A stretch of DNA of 64,000 nucleotides from Microbacterium keratanolyticum (GCF_016907255.1 NZ_JAFBBQ010000001.1:1178001-1242000); one strand, 5' to 3'. Shown: positions 15,446-25,711, counted from the stretch's first letter. Notes: a model not told the origin generated them from the sequence alone. A program made the numbers and translations.

Positions 15446-16792
15446 ATGCCCCTGTGGACCCTGCACGGAAACGGGCGCACGGTCGAACCCGGCGCCGTCG
15501 TGCGCCCCGAAGAACGCCTGAACTGGCCCGCGACGATCGCGATCGGCGTGCAGCACGTCATCGCGATGTTCGGCGCGACGTTCCTCGTTCCGATCCTGAC
15601 CGGTTTCCCCGTGCCGACGACCCTGCTCTTCAGCGGTGTCGGCACGATCCTGTTCCTGCTCGTCACGCGCAACAAGCTCCCCAGCTACCTGGGTTCTTCG
15701 TTCGCTTTCATCGCCCCGGTGACGGCGGCAACCGCGGCGAACGCCTCGGGCGCGAATGACGGCATGGGTGCCGCCCTCGCCGGCATCGTCGCGGTCGGCG
15801 TGCTGCTCGCACTGATCGGCGTCGTCGTGCACACGGTCGGCGTGAAGTGGGTCGACCGCTTCCTGCCTCCGGTGCTCGCGGGCACGATCGTCGCCCTCAT
15901 CGGCTTCAACCTGGCCGGGGCCGCGCACGGCAACTTCAGCGCATCCCCGGTGACGGCGACCTTCACGCTCGCCGTGACGATCCTGTTCGCGGTGCTGTTC
16001 CGTGGATTCCTGGGTCGCATCTCAATCTTCCTCGGCGTCATTGCGGGCTACATCTTCGCCGGTGTGCGCGGAGAGCTCGACTTCGCCAAGGTCGAGGAGG
16101 CCGCATGGGTGGGCCTGCCGACCTTCCACTTCCCCGACTTCGCCTCCCCCGGCACCTGGACGGCGATGGCCATGTTCCTGCCGGTCGTGCTCGTGCTGAT
16201 CGCCGAGAACGTGGGTCACGTGCGCGGTGTCGCGACGATGGTCGAAGACCCTGAGATCAACAAGCAGACCGGCAAGGCGCTCATCGCCGACGGTGTCTCG
16301 ACCTCGCTCGCCGGCTTCTTCGGCGGATCCGGTACGACGACCTACGGCGAGAACATCGGCGTCATGGCGTCGACCCGCGTCTACTCGACGGCCGCCTACT
16401 GGGTCGCCGGTATCGCCGCGATCCTGCTCAGCATGTCGCCCAAGTTCGGCGCGATCATCAACTCGGTCCCGGCCGGTGTGCTCGGCGGCATCACGACCGC
16501 CCTGTACGGCCTGATCGGCGTCATCGGCATCAAGATCTGGGTCGATGCGAAGGTCGACTTCTCGCGCCCGGTCAACCAGTACACGGCGGCTGTCGCGCTG
16601 ATCATCGCCGTCGGCGGCTTCATGATCAAGGACGAGGGATCCGGCTTCGAGCTCGGCGGCATCGTGATCGCGACGCTCGCGGCCATCGTGATCTATCACG
16701 GCGGCAACCTGATCGCCCGTGCACGCAAGACCGGCGCGGACGACCCCAAGCCCCTGGAGGCCGTCGGTCCGCTGGGCGGCGACCCTGCGTAA
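15446..16792 (+). CDS. Uracil/xanthine-type permease (NCS2, solute carrier family 23)
   Basis: A 448-residue membrane transporter with about 14 helices. The segments NWPATIAIGVQHVIAMFGATFLVPILTGFP (split over residues 28-57), VLVLIAENVGHVRGV and GGSGTTTYGENIGVMASTRVYS match the UraA branch, where the Glu and Asn of the last motifs contact uracil. Proton-coupled nucleobase uptake is the likely role. TGAGGAGC gives a ribosome-binding site before the ATG. It is divergent from the CoA-disulfide reductase. Confidence 0.9.
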   Translation: MPLWTLHGNGRTVEPGAVVRPEERLNWPATIAIGVQHVIAMFGATFLVPILTGFPVPTTLLFSGVGTILFLLVTRNKLPSYLGSSFAFIAPVTAATAANASGANDGMGAALAGIVAVGVLLALIGVVVHTVGVKWVDRFLPPVLAGTIVALIGFNLAGAAHGNFSASPVTATFTLAVTILFAVLFRGFLGRISIFLGVIAGYIFAGVRGELDFAKVEEAAWVGLPTFHFPDFASPGTWTAMAMFLPVVLVLIAENVGHVRGVATMVEDPEINKQTGKALIADGVSTSLAGFFGGSGTTTYGENIGVMASTRVYSTAAYWVAGIAAILLSMSPKFGAIINSVPAGVLGGITTALYGLIGVIGIKIWVDAKVDFSRPVNQYTAAVALIIAVGGFMIKDEGSGFELGGIVIATLAAIVIYHGGNLIARARKTGADDPKPLEAVGPLGGDPA

Positions 16793-16931
16793 CCCCTGCG
16801 TAGTGGCGCTACCCCGAGCGGTCCCAGCAACTCTCTCTCACGGCGTTCCCGTGGCGGGACTTCTGGGACCGTTCGGCAGTGCGCGGTCGCGGTGGGTCTG
16901 GCCCAGGAATAGACGCACCCTCTAAGGCGTT

Positions 16932-17795
16932 GTGACAGTCATGCACGAAAAACTTGCCGAGGCAACTTCTATGGGCGCGGTGACCCTGCTCGTCGCCGAC
17001 CTCGACGCCATGACTGCGTTCTATCGCGATGTCGTCACGCTGCAGGTCGTGCGCGCTGACGGCGACGCCGTCGCTCTGGGTCGCGCCGGGCGCGAGCTCG
17101 TGGTCCTGCAGCACAGCCCCGCGCTCCGCCACGCGCAGCCGGGTGCGGCAGGACTCTTCCACACCGCGATTCTGTTCGAGTCGCAGGCGGCGCTCGCATC
17201 CGCCCTCTTCTCCGTCGCACAGCACGCCCCTCGCACGTTCACGGGCAGCGCCGACCACCTCGTCAGCCAGGCGTTCTACCTGACCGATCCGGAGGGCAAC
17301 GGCATCGAGCTGTACTGGGATCGTGCGCGCACCGACTGGTCCTGGACGCACGGCCAGGTCGAGATGGCGACCCTCTACCTCGACCCGAACGCGTTCTTGA
17401 ACGAGCACCTGCGCGAGGATGCGCGCCCGACGGCGGCCGACCCCGCCCAGATCGGTCATGTGCATCTTTCCGTCGGCGACGTGGCGACCGCCCGGGCGTT
17501 CTACGTCGACCGGCTCGGCTTCGACGCCACAGCCTCGCTCGGCGATCAGGCCCTGTTCGTCAGCGCAGGGGGGTACCACCACCACATGGCGATGAACGTG
17601 TGGAACTCGCGCGGTGCCGGACCCCGCATGCCTGCGCTCGGCCTCGGCCGGGTCGATCTGCTGCTCCCCGACGCCGACGCGCTCGGCGAGGTCGGAGAAC
17701 GTCTCGCCCACTACGGCGCCGCCGTGCGCGACGACGGCCAGACGCTCCACTTCGATGATCCGTGGAACAACGCGATCCGCGCGACCGTCGCCTGA
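16932..17795 (+). CDS. Two-domain VOC-family protein, catechol 2,3-dioxygenase-like
   Basis: A 287-residue protein of two vicinal-oxygen-chelate modules (about residues 15-125 and 170-287). The second has GHVHLSVGDVATARAFYVDRLGF and GGYHHHMAMNVWNSRGAG, typical of CatE-like extradiol dioxygenases. The His of GHV and of YHHH are probable metal ligands; the expected C-terminal Glu is not obvious in DDPWNNAIRATVA. So it may be a dioxygenase, glyoxalase-like or non-catalytic. The start is uncertain between GTG 16932 and ATG 16941. No operon partner. Confidence 0.75.
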   Translation: MTVMHEKLAEATSMGAVTLLVADLDAMTAFYRDVVTLQVVRADGDAVALGRAGRELVVLQHSPALRHAQPGAAGLFHTAILFESQAALASALFSVAQHAPRTFTGSADHLVSQAFYLTDPEGNGIELYWDRARTDWSWTHGQVEMATLYLDPNAFLNEHLREDARPTAADPAQIGHVHLSVGDVATARAFYVDRLGFDATASLGDQALFVSAGGYHHHMAMNVWNSRGAGPRMPALGLGRVDLLLPDADALGEVGERLAHYGAAVRDDGQTLHFDDPWNNAIRATVA

Positions 17796-17803
17796 CGCGC
17801 GGC

Positions 17804-19381
17804 TCAGCGAACGGCGAAGCGCACGCGCACGCCAGGCGGGAGCTGCGCAGCCAGGTCCAGGCACTCATCTGTCACGGCGCCGATGATCGGATATCCGCCC
17901 GTGAGCGGATGGTCCGGCAGGAACAGCACTGGCTGCCCGTCGGGCGGCACCTGCAGCGCACCCGTCACCGCGCCCTCGCTCGGCAGCTCGCCCTGTACCG
18001 ACCGCTGCAGTGGCTCCGCGCCCGCCAGGCGAATGCCGACGCGGTCGCCACGGGCCGTCACCTCCCACTCCTGACCTGTGAGCGCCTCAAGGGCATCGGC
18101 GGTGAACCAGTCATCGCGCGGCCCCAGGGTGATCTCCAGCGTGACGGTCTCGCCGGGTGCGGGAAGATCACGCGGCAGCGCGACGGGATCGACCAGATGC
18201 GGCGCGCTGCGCGGGTCCCCCAGAGCCACCGCGTCACCGGCCCGCAGGGGTGCAGGCCCGAGGCCCGCGAGGGTGTCGGTCGCGAGGCTGCCGAGGACCG
18301 GCCGTGAGCGGATGCCTCCGCGCACCGCGAGCACGGAGCGAAGGCCACGTTCGGGTGCACCGACCTGCAGCACGTCGCCGTCGAACACGGCGAAAGGGGC
18401 TCCGTGCGGAGCAGGACGCTCCTCGCCGTGACGATCTGTGAGGACGAGCTCGCCGACCGCGCCCGCAACGGCGACGACCAGAGCGCCGGTCAGTTTCAGA
18501 GCGGCTCCGCCGGCTGTGATCTCGAGCACCGCCGCATCCGGAGCATTGCCCACTGCGCGGTTCGCCGCCCGCATCGCCGTGCGATCCGCGATGCCCGACG
18601 CCGAGACGCCGAGGGCCGCGTTGCCCGGGCGACCGAGGTCTTGAATCAGGATCGGGAAGAGTGCGGAGAGGATGTCGATACGGCGCTGCGAATCGTCACG
18701 GTGGGGCTGGGGCGGACGAGCGATGAGCGACGCGTCTTGGGGTGAGGCCGGGGCGGCGAGGCGGGCCGCACGCACGAATCGGACCTGCGTTCCGGGGGCG
18801 AGCAGGGCCGGCGGTTCGCGCTCTGTGTCCCACATCACGGCATCCGTGCGACCGATGAGCTGCCAGCCGCCGGGGCTCTCCCGCGGATACACCCCGCTGA
18901 AGCGTCCTGCGAGCCCGACGGCTCCGGCGGGAACCCGCATACGCGGAGTCGCGCGGCGCGGCACATCGAACAGCGGGTCATCGCCGATCAGGTATCCGAA
19001 GCCGGGCGCGAAGCCCGCGAACGCCACCGTCCACGACGCGGCCAGGTGCCGGGCGATCACGTCCTCCACGGAGATGCCGAGCACGTCGGCGACGTAGGCC
19101 AGGTCGTCGCCGTCGTAGTGCACGGGAATCTCCACGAGCGCAGCATCGGCCGAGACATCTGCGGACGCATCGATCGTCCCGACGATCTCGGACAGCGCCT
19201 CCGCGGACACTCGTCGCGGCTCGAATCGCACCAGCACCGTCCGTGCGCCGGGCACGAGCTCCAGAAGGCCTGGCACGGCCGCAGCGGTGAGCGCTCGATT
19301 CAGCCGCATGGCCTCGTCGAGGTCGGCGGTCTCGACGAGGAGCGCCCGATCCGAGGCTCGCAGGATCCGCATCGAACTCAT
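17804..19381 (-). CDS. pxpBC: 5-oxoprolinase subunits B and C fused (PxpB-PxpC)
   Basis: A 525-residue fusion. The first about 215 residues match PxpB/KipI (carboxyltransferase subdomain [26 protein letters not shown] and [17 protein letters not shown]). The rest, from about residue 235, matches PxpC/KipA (biotin-dependent carboxyltransferase fold). With PxpA it forms the ATP-dependent 5-oxoprolinase that opens pyroglutamate to glutamate. In many bacteria the two subunits are separate genes. Start overlaps the pxpA stop by 4 bp. Confidence 0.85.
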   Translation of the reverse strand: MSSMRILRASDRALLVETADLDEAMRLNRALTAAAVPGLLELVPGARTVLVRFEPRRVSAEALSEIVGTIDASADVSADAALVEIPVHYDGDDLAYVADVLGISVEDVIARHLAASWTVAFAGFAPGFGYLIGDDPLFDVPRRATPRMRVPAGAVGLAGRFSGVYPRESPGGWQLIGRTDAVMWDTEREPPALLAPGTQVRFVRAARLAAPASPQDASLIARPPQPHRDDSQRRIDILSALFPILIQDLGRPGNAALGVSASGIADRTAMRAANRAVGNAPDAAVLEITAGGAALKLTGALVVAVAGAVGELVLTDRHGEERPAPHGAPFAVFDGDVLQVGAPERGLRSVLAVRGGIRSRPVLGSLATDTLAGLGPAPLRAGDAVALGDPRSAPHLVDPVALPRDLPAPGETVTLEITLGPRDDWFTADALEALTGQEWEVTARGDRVGIRLAGAEPLQRSVQGELPSEGAVTGALQVPPDGQPVLFLPDHPLTGGYPIIGAVTDECLDLAAQLPPGVRVRFAVR

Positions 19382-20139
19382 ACCGCGAAGGGGGCGACGC
19401 GAACTCCGGATGCGTCGAGCCGTCGCCGTACCTCAAGGGCCATGGCGACGGCTCCCGGGCTGTCGCCGTGCACGCAGATCGAGTCGGCGCGCACCGGCAG
19501 AGTCGTCCCGTCGACAGCGTCGATCGTTCCGGTGTCGACGAGGCGCAGCATCCGCTCGGCCACCGTCGCCGGGTCATGCAGCACGGCGCCGCGCTCCGTG
19601 CGGGGCACGAGACGACCATCCGGCAGATACCCGCGGTCGGCGAAGGACTCGGCGGCGACCGCGAGTCCCGCTCGCTGCGCCCGCTCCAGGACGAGGCTTC
19701 CGGCGAGTCCCAGCAGGACGAGTCCCGGATCAACGGCGCACACCGCGGCGACGACCGCCGCCGCCTGCGCCTCGTCGTGGGCGATCGTGTTGTAGAGCGC
19801 ACCGTGCGGCTTGACGTAGGCGACGCGGCCGCCTGCCGCGGCGGCCCATGTGGAGAGGGTCGCGATCTGCTCTTCGACTTCGGCCTGGAGGACCGCTCCG
19901 GTGACATCCATCGCGGTGCGCCCGAAGCCTTCGAAGTCCCGATAGCTCGGATGCGCGCCGATCACGACGCCGCGGGCGATCGCGTTCCTCAGGGTCTCCT
20001 GGATGCCCGCCGGGGTGCCGGCGTGGAACCCGCACGAGACATTCGCACTGGTCACGACCTTGAGCATGCCCTCGTCGTCGCTCACGATCCGCCCGGGGGA
20101 ATTCTCGCCCAGGTCGGAGTTCAGATCGATGGATGCCAT
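19378..20139 (-). CDS. pxpA: 5-oxoprolinase subunit A (LamB/YcsF family)
   Basis: A 253-residue protein with family marks IDLNSDLGE at the N-terminus, [27 protein letters not shown] and AESFADRGY. It works with PxpBC to hydrolyse 5-oxoproline, a damage product of glutamine. ATG 20139 is the start; TACGGT lies 6 nt upstream, giving a probable leaderless transcript. First of a two-gene operon. Confidence 0.9.
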   Translation of the reverse strand: MASIDLNSDLGENSPGRIVSDDEGMLKVVTSANVSCGFHAGTPAGIQETLRNAIARGVVIGAHPSYRDFEGFGRTAMDVTGAVLQAEVEEQIATLSTWAAAAGGRVAYVKPHGALYNTIAHDEAQAAAVVAAVCAVDPGLVLLGLAGSLVLERAQRAGLAVAAESFADRGYLPDGRLVPRTERGAVLHDPATVAERMLRLVDTGTIDAVDGTTLPVRADSICVHGDSPGAVAMALEVRRRLDASGVRVAPFAV

Positions 20140-20145
20140 GCCCCC

Positions 20146-20151
20146 ACCGTA
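20146..20151 (-). promoter_or_regulatory. -10 box of a leaderless promoter (pxpA)
   Basis: TACGGT on the minus strand, then GGGGGC, then ATG 20139. Confidence 0.45.
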
Positions 20152-20216
20152 GGCGAGGTCTGATCCCCCGTGCTCGCCTGAACAGGATCGGGGGCGATAG
20201 AGAAGATCTGCGGTGC

Positions 20217-20222
20217 TACGCT
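20217..20222 (+). promoter_or_regulatory. -10 box of a leaderless promoter (membrane protein at 20229)
   Basis: TACGCT, then CCCGCC, then ATG 20229. It is divergent from the pxpA promoter about 70 bp away. Confidence 0.45.
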
Positions 20223-20228
20223 CCCGCC

Positions 20229-20762
20229 ATGCAGCACTCCAACGAGGCGCACACGTCAGCACCGCAGGACACAGAGTCGAGAAGTGATCCTGCGGCCATC
20301 AAGGAACGCATCTACGCAACCTTCACAGGACTCGCGATCGTGCTCGTCCAGAGCGCGAACGTCGACCACACCAGCGCCGTCCGTGCGAGCATAACCCTCC
20401 TCATCGGCATCCTGGCCATCGCTGCCGCCGGATTCGTCGCGGATCTGCTTGCGCATCTCGCGGTGTCCGGAACGTTCCCGCACGGCCCTGAGCTTCGTCG
20501 ACTCCTCGCCCTCACCGGCACAGCGATCGGATCAGCGATGGTGCCCCTGCTGGCACTCCTCCTCGCAGTGCTCGGCTGGATCGAGTTGCAGACGGCCCTC
20601 GCCATCGCCGCCGTCGCGTACGTCGGCGTGCTCGGGCTCGTCGGCTACGTCGCCGTCCGACGCACTCGGGTGTCGTGGTGGCGACAGCTGATCGCGCTGG
20701 GCATCCTCATCGCGCTCGGCTGCATCGTCATCGTCATCCAGCAGCTTGCACACGGACACTGA
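20229..20762 (+). CDS. Four-helix membrane protein, unknown function
   Basis: A 177-residue protein: a polar N-terminus with [15 protein letters not shown], then about four hydrophobic helices and a short tail. The form [18 protein letters not shown]...[11 protein letters not shown] recurs in actinobacterial hypothetical proteins, but no function is known to me. It ends exactly where the convergent ABC ATPase gene ends (20762/20763), with no space between the stops. Confidence 0.75.
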   Translation: MQHSNEAHTSAPQDTESRSDPAAIKERIYATFTGLAIVLVQSANVDHTSAVRASITLLIGILAIAAAGFVADLLAHLAVSGTFPHGPELRRLLALTGTAIGSAMVPLLALLLAVLGWIELQTALAIAAVAYVGVLGLVGYVAVRRTRVSWWRQLIALGILIALGCIVIVIQQLAHGH

Positions 20763-21524
20763 TTACCCGGCGAGGCCGGTGATCATCGAGACCAGCTCAT
20801 TGTGCGAGGTGTCGGCGACGCGCATTGTGCCGACCTGGGTGCCGCGACGCAGAACGGTGACACGGTCTGCGATCCGGAAGACCTGCTCCATGTTGTGGCT
20901 GACGATCACGACGGCGGTGCCGCGCTCGCGCAGACGCAGGATGAGCGACTCGACCTTCGCTGTCTCGGCCACACCGAGCGCAGCGGTCGGCTCATCCATG
21001 AGCACGAGGTTGCTCGCCCAGTGCGTGGCGCGCGAGATCGCGATCGCCTGCCGCTGACCGCCCGAGAGGTCCGACAGGGTCGCCTTCGCACTCGGGATGC
21101 GCACGTCGAGGTCGTCGACGAGCTTCTGCGTCTGCCGTGCCATCTCGGCGCGGTCGAGCACGGTGAACGGCCACACCCCCCGAGTCAGCTCGCGTCCCAG
21201 GAACAGGTTCATGTACACGGGCTGCTGGTCGACGAGCGCGAGGTCCTGGTAGACGACCTCGATGCCCTGCGCCTGCGCAGCCGAGGCATCCGCGAGCGAG
21301 ACCTTCTGCCCGCGCAGCAGGATCTCGCCGCCGCTGGGCTGGTAGACACCCGCGATGATCTTCATGAGTGTCGACTTGCCGGCGCCGTTGTCGCCGACGA
21401 GTGCGACGATCTCACCGGGCTCGACCCGCAGATCGAAGTTGTGGATCGCGGTCACCGCGCCGAAGCTCTTGGTGATTCCGCGCAGTTCGAGCGGGGCATC
21501 GATGGCGGTGTCGTTGACGCTCAT
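20763..21524 (-). CDS. Ribose-type sugar ABC transporter ATP-binding protein
   Basis: A 253-residue single-domain ATPase (unlike the double-domain RbsA), resembling FrcA. Walker A GDNGAGKST, Q-loop QDLALVDQQPV, signature LSGGQRQAIAISRA, Walker B LVLMDEPTAALG and switch His in VIVSHNMEQ. It energises the importer made with the permease at 22769 and the binding protein at 25712. Last gene of the operon; its start overlaps the stop of the YhfX-like gene by 4 bp. Confidence 0.9.
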   Translation of the reverse strand: MSVNDTAIDAPLELRGITKSFGAVTAIHNFDLRVEPGEIVALVGDNGAGKSTLMKIIAGVYQPSGGEILLRGQKVSLADASAAQAQGIEVVYQDLALVDQQPVYMNLFLGRELTRGVWPFTVLDRAEMARQTQKLVDDLDVRIPSAKATLSDLSGGQRQAIAISRATHWASNLVLMDEPTAALGVAETAKVESLILRLRERGTAVVIVSHNMEQVFRIADRVTVLRRGTQVGTMRVADTSHNELVSMITGLAG

Positions 21525-22765
21525 GCTCCGACCTCCTGCTGCGTGACCGCGAGCGCGGCCGTCTCGGCGGTGGCGCGCAGCGGTGGCGCGCCGTTCGAGG
21601 ACCAGATCTCCGCCAGCTGCGGGGATCCCGTCGAGAGCCCGCGGATGCCGGCGGTGAGCCCGCGGCTCACGAACACCTGCGGTCGGAACCCGAAGATCAC
21701 GGTGTCGCCCTCGGCGGCGTCGGCGGGAGCGTCGAGCGGAATGCGCGCGTAGTAGTCGATCGCCTCCGGCGCGGGCATCTCGACCGGACGAGCGGTGACG
21801 GTCGCGGGGTCTTCGCCGTCGCGCACGATGAGCGCCGACGTCGCGGGGATCCCGTGCACGGGGTCGACGTAGAGGCCGCCGCCGAAGACGTAGGCGCGGT
21901 CGTCCCAGAGGTGGGAGACCTCGGTCACGTAGGCGATGGCTGGCTCTTCGAGCAGGTCGACGCGTGCGTGCAGCGGAGTCGTGCCGGTGAGTCCATGCCC
22001 CGGCTCGACCTGCGTTGCGCCTGCCTCGGCGAGTCGCGCAAGGGTCGCGGTCGATGTCGTACCCGGAGCATTCATCTGCACATCTTCGAACCCGGCATCC
22101 TGCAGTCGCCGCTTCGCCTGAGCCAGCGTCTGCAGGTTCGGGGTCGTCTGCGCCTCCCCGCTCTCGCCGTCGACGAGCGTCGCAGGGAAGGTCGTCGCCC
22201 CGGCCACCCGCACACCGGGCAGTGCGTCGATCACCCGTGCATGCTCGACGATGCGCTCGGCGTCGAAGCCGCCCTCATGCCCGGTGTAAAAGCGGTCGCC
22301 GGGGGCGACGACGCGCAGCAGCACGTCCTGTACCCGACCGTGCGCGAGGGCGGCAGCGCCCGCCTCGCGTGCCTTCTGCTCCGAGAAGACCGTCCAGTAG
22401 CGGGGCTGCAGGGCGGATGCCTCGGCGGCCCGATGCCGCGGAATCTGCACGAGGTGCCCCACGTGCCCCGTGGCGAGTCCGCCCGTCGCGGCGGCGACGG
22501 CGCATTCGAGGTCGACACCGACAGCTTCGGTGATTCCGCCGCGACGGATCGCGCGCGACGCATCCGGATTGCGACCGATCTGCTTGGTCATCGCAAAGGG
22601 ACGCATTCCGAGACGTGCCGCCTCGGCGCTGATGGTGCGCGCGTTGCGCTCCACCGCGTCGAGGTCGATCACGAAGGTGTTGGGAGGCAGCTCACCGCTG
22701 CGGTGGAACGCAGCCGCGGCCTGCAGCAGTGCGGCGTTGCGACGCTGAAGAAGTGAGAGGAACAT
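21521..22765 (-). CDS. YhfX-like PLP-dependent enzyme (alanine racemase fold)
   Basis: A 414-residue fold-type III PLP enzyme. The PLP lysine is probably the K in PFAMTKQIGRNP (about residue 60). The C-terminal domain has GGGLYVDPVHG and VFGFRPQVFVSRG. It resembles E. coli YhfX, a racemase-like protein of unknown substrate that sits with the phosphotriesterase homologue Php, exactly as here. Start is 3 nt after the permease stop. It suggests that an amino sugar or amino-acid-like compound is processed by this operon; that is inference. Confidence 0.75.
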   Translation of the reverse strand: MFLSLLQRRNAALLQAAAAFHRSGELPPNTFVIDLDAVERNARTISAEAARLGMRPFAMTKQIGRNPDASRAIRRGGITEAVGVDLECAVAAATGGLATGHVGHLVQIPRHRAAEASALQPRYWTVFSEQKAREAGAAALAHGRVQDVLLRVVAPGDRFYTGHEGGFDAERIVEHARVIDALPGVRVAGATTFPATLVDGESGEAQTTPNLQTLAQAKRRLQDAGFEDVQMNAPGTTSTATLARLAEAGATQVEPGHGLTGTTPLHARVDLLEEPAIAYVTEVSHLWDDRAYVFGGGLYVDPVHGIPATSALIVRDGEDPATVTARPVEMPAPEAIDYYARIPLDAPADAAEGDTVIFGFRPQVFVSRGLTAGIRGLSTGSPQLAEIWSSNGAPPLRATAETAALAVTQQEVGA

Positions 22766-22768
22766 CGG

Positions 22769-23740
22769 TCACTGACCTTTCTTGCCGCGCAGCGACAGGG
22801 TGACGGCGAGAAGGATGATGACACCGCGCACGATCATCTGCTGCGCCACGGTGAGGCCTCCCAGCAGAAGTCCGTAGTTGATCATGCTCATGAACAGGCT
22901 GCCGACGACCGCACCGATGATCGAACCGCGACCTCCGGCGAGCGCCGTGCCACCGACGATCACGGCGGCGAGGACGCTCATCAGGTCCGCGGTGCCGAGT
23001 GTGTAGGTGGCACCCGCAAGGCGTCCGGCGTAGAGGATGCCGGCGAGTGCCGCAGCGATTCCCGAGAAGGTGAAGACCATGAGGCGCACCCGTGCCACCT
23101 TCACGCCGCTGACGCGGGCGGCCTGCGCGTTGTTGCCGACCGCGAGCACGTGCGCACCGGCCCGACGCTGGCGCAGCACGTGCCAGCCGAGGACCGCGAT
23201 CACGAGCGACCACCAGATGAGAATCGGCACACCGGCGAGGGTTCCGCCGCCGAAGATCCAGACGAACGTGGCATCCGTCACCGGCACCGACTGCAGGTTG
23301 GTGATCTGCTGCGCGAGACCCGCGACCAAGCCCATGGTGGCGAGGGTCACGAGAAACGACGGCAGGCGGAACGCGGTGATGAAGACACCGTTGACGAAGC
23401 CGACCAGCGCACCGACGAGCAGGCCGGCGAGCGCACCCGCCCACCACCAGCCGGTGACCTGCAGAGCGACCGCCGCAGACAACGCCGAGAGGGCGACGGT
23501 CGACCCGATCGACAGGTCGATCTCACCCAGGCTCAGCACGAACACCGTGCCGACGGCCATGATCGTGATCGGCGCCGCTTGCGTGGCGATGTTCACGAGC
23601 GTCGTGAGGTTGAGGAAGTTCGCGCCCTGCGTGATCGCGAAGAAGACGAACACGAGTACGAAGCCGATGTAGACGACGTACTTCTGCCAGTCGTGTCGCA
23701 CCCTCTGCAGCAGAGGGGTCGGGGTGGCAACGGTGGTCAT
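22769..23740 (-). CDS. Ribose-type sugar ABC transporter permease
   Basis: A 323-residue RbsC/FrcC-type permease with 8-10 helices. Family segments VFVLSLGEIDLSIGSTVALSA and GVKVARVRLMVFTFSGIAAALAGILYAGRL are present, and GGTALAGGRGSIIGAVVGSLFMSMINYGL lies near the C-terminus. ATG 23740 (MTTVATPTP) is chosen; it overlaps the kinase stop by 4 bp. Forms the membrane channel of the operon's importer. Confidence 0.9.
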   Translation of the reverse strand: MTTVATPTPLLQRVRHDWQKYVVYIGFVLVFVFFAITQGANFLNLTTLVNIATQAAPITIMAVGTVFVLSLGEIDLSIGSTVALSALSAAVALQVTGWWWAGALAGLLVGALVGFVNGVFITAFRLPSFLVTLATMGLVAGLAQQITNLQSVPVTDATFVWIFGGGTLAGVPILIWWSLVIAVLGWHVLRQRRAGAHVLAVGNNAQAARVSGVKVARVRLMVFTFSGIAAALAGILYAGRLAGATYTLGTADLMSVLAAVIVGGTALAGGRGSIIGAVVGSLFMSMINYGLLLGGLTVAQQMIVRGVIILLAVTLSLRGKKGQ

Positions 23741-24645
23741 GCGGATGCTCCTGTCAACGATGACATCGAACGACGAGCCAGCTCGATCGCTCCGAGGACG
23801 GCTCCGGCGGAGCCCAGGGTAGAGATGCGCAACGGCACATCGGGGTGGCCGAGACGGGCGAGCCACTGCTGGATCGGGGCGCGCAGCTCTTCACGAGAGC
23901 CGATCCCGCCGCCGAGGACGAAAGCGCCGGGGTCGACGACAGCGATCACGGATGCAAGCGCGTACGCGATCCACCGAGCCTGTGCGTCCACGGCGGCCAC
24001 CGCATCGGGCTGACCTGCTGCAGCGCGGTCGAACACTTCGCGCACGTTGCGGGCACCCGAATCGCGCGCGGCGAGAACATCACCGGCGACGGCCTCTTCC
24101 AGCGCCCCGCGTCGGTGATGGGCGGGATCCAGCGGGTCGGCGCCCAGGGGGAGATACCCGATCTCGCCGGCCGCGCCCCGCGCACCACGGACGAGCTCCC
24201 CGCCGAGGACGAGTCCCATGCCGATGCCGGTGCCGACAGCGACGTACGCGAAGGAATCCGTCGTCGCCGCAGCGACGAGCTCTCCGATGGCAGCGACGTT
24301 GGCATCGTTGTCGAGCGTGACGGGGCACGTGAAGTGGGCCCCGAGAGCGGCAACGAGATCGAACTCGACGTCCCCCAGATTGGGAGCATCCGAGAAGCCT
24401 CCGTCTGCCTGCGGCACCCCGGCGCCGCCCAGGCCGATCGCCACGACGGGCCCGACGCCCACCTCGTCCCGCAGCGCCGACACCGTCGTCACGAGCGCGT
24501 CGAGCAGATCCACGCCGCCGCCGCTCGGCGTCGGAACCACACGCTCCGCCTCCAGGGAGAGCCGCTGCGCGGTCGCATCCGCCCTCACCGCTCCGACGTG
24601 CATCTTCGTGCCGCCGAGATCGATGCCGATCAGCAGGCCGGTCAC
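23737..24645 (-). CDS. ROK-family sugar kinase-like protein without zinc cysteines
   Basis: A 302-residue ROK protein with phosphate-binding GIDLGGTKMHVGAV, catalytic DNDANVAAIGE and the GTGIGMGLVLGGELVRGARGAAGEIGY block. The usual zinc motif CxCGxxGCxE is absent: the region reads HHRRGALEEAV. Such loss is seen in some ROK sugar kinases with unusual substrates. It probably phosphorylates the imported compound. Start overlaps the Php stop by 4 bp and its own stop overlaps the permease start. Confidence 0.8.
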   Translation of the reverse strand: MTGLLIGIDLGGTKMHVGAVRADATAQRLSLEAERVVPTPSGGGVDLLDALVTTVSALRDEVGVGPVVAIGLGGAGVPQADGGFSDAPNLGDVEFDLVAALGAHFTCPVTLDNDANVAAIGELVAAATTDSFAYVAVGTGIGMGLVLGGELVRGARGAAGEIGYLPLGADPLDPAHHRRGALEEAVAGDVLAARDSGARNVREVFDRAAAGQPDAVAAVDAQARWIAYALASVIAVVDPGAFVLGGGIGSREELRAPIQQWLARLGHPDVPLRISTLGSAGAVLGAIELARRSMSSLTGASA

Positions 24646-25652
24646 GCGGTCACCTCCAGCATGCGGACGGGGGTCGTGCGCGTCATCGCATCGATCGCCG
24701 ACTCGTCGACGCCCCGCTCGCGCAGCATCGGCAGGAAGACGTCCGCGAGATACATGTAGCCGCGTTGTCCGTGCGTGCCCGGGTTCATCCAGACTTCCGC
24801 GCCGGTGAGGTCCTGCGCCAGCAGAATCCGCTCGCCGTAGCCCTCGGTGACAAGCTGGGCGACCATGTCGGCCCGGCCCTCGTCGCTGCGCGCGAACGCG
24901 TGCTTCACGAAGTCGCCATCAGGGCGCTGCGCCGGCGCGGGCTCCAGGAAGAAGTCCCAGGTCTCTTTGCCGATCGTGTCGACAGCGATGAGCGCGCCGC
25001 GATCCAGCACGGCACGGGCGACATCGAGGCTCAACTGCGTATCGATGTGCCCGATCACGACGCGATCGAGGTCGGCGCCGTCGGACTGCAGGATGTCGAG
25101 CTGCTCCTGCGTCATGGTCCCGTGCGTCGTGTGCGTGAAGATCGCCAGACCGTTCTCGGCGTGTGCGCGAGCGACAGCGCGCAGCATCCGCTCCTCGAAC
25201 GGGGTGATCTCGCCCAGGCTCGTGGCCTGCTCGCCGTAGACACCGGCGCGCACGTCGGTGGTGCCGATGCCGGTGGCCGCGTCCGCCACCAGTCGAGCCA
25301 CGAGCTGACCGAGCGGAGCCTCACGCGCCCATCCCGGCGCGTAGGCCTCCAGGTAGATCGAGGTTCCTGCGACGATGTCGACCCCACTCTGCCGCGAGAT
25401 CTCACGCAGCTGGGTCACATTCGCACCGTCGGCGCTGCGGCCCACGACTCCGTACGGCGACAGGTCGACGACCGCGCCGAAACCGGCGGAGTGCAAGCCA
25501 TCGAGCGCCCCGATCGCCAGGTCGACCTGGTTGTCGGCGCGACCCGCCGTCAGCCACGGACCCGGCACCAGCGACAACAGGTGCTCATGGGGCATGACGC
25601 GACCGAGATCAGCCGACGGCACGGGTCCGAAGACCGTCATCACAGAGGACAT
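24642..25652 (-). CDS. php: Phosphotriesterase-family (Php-like) amidohydrolase
   Basis: A 336-residue TIM-barrel metal hydrolase. Metal ligands are visible as the HxH of MPHEHLL near residue 20, FTHTTHG (His), GHIDTQ (His) and the late Asp in LLAQDLTGAEVW. These are the five-ligand pattern of the phosphotriesterase/lactonase family. Relatives act on lactones or phosphorylated sugar lactones; true phosphotriesterase activity is not implied. In E. coli its homologue Php neighbours yhfX, as here. ATG 25652 is chosen; 59 nt separate it from the binding-protein gene. Confidence 0.85.
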   Translation of the reverse strand: MSSVMTVFGPVPSADLGRVMPHEHLLSLVPGPWLTAGRADNQVDLAIGALDGLHSAGFGAVVDLSPYGVVGRSADGANVTQLREISRQSGVDIVAGTSIYLEAYAPGWAREAPLGQLVARLVADAATGIGTTDVRAGVYGEQATSLGEITPFEERMLRAVARAHAENGLAIFTHTTHGTMTQEQLDILQSDGADLDRVVIGHIDTQLSLDVARAVLDRGALIAVDTIGKETWDFFLEPAPAQRPDGDFVKHAFARSDEGRADMVAQLVTEGYGERILLAQDLTGAEVWMNPGTHGQRGYMYLADVFLPMLRERGVDESAIDAMTRTTPVRMLEVTA

Positions 25653-25711
25653 GGGCTCTCTTTCGAGGAAGGAGGGAGCGGTGAGTGCACACCGCCCCCT
25701 GGCTGCTGAGG

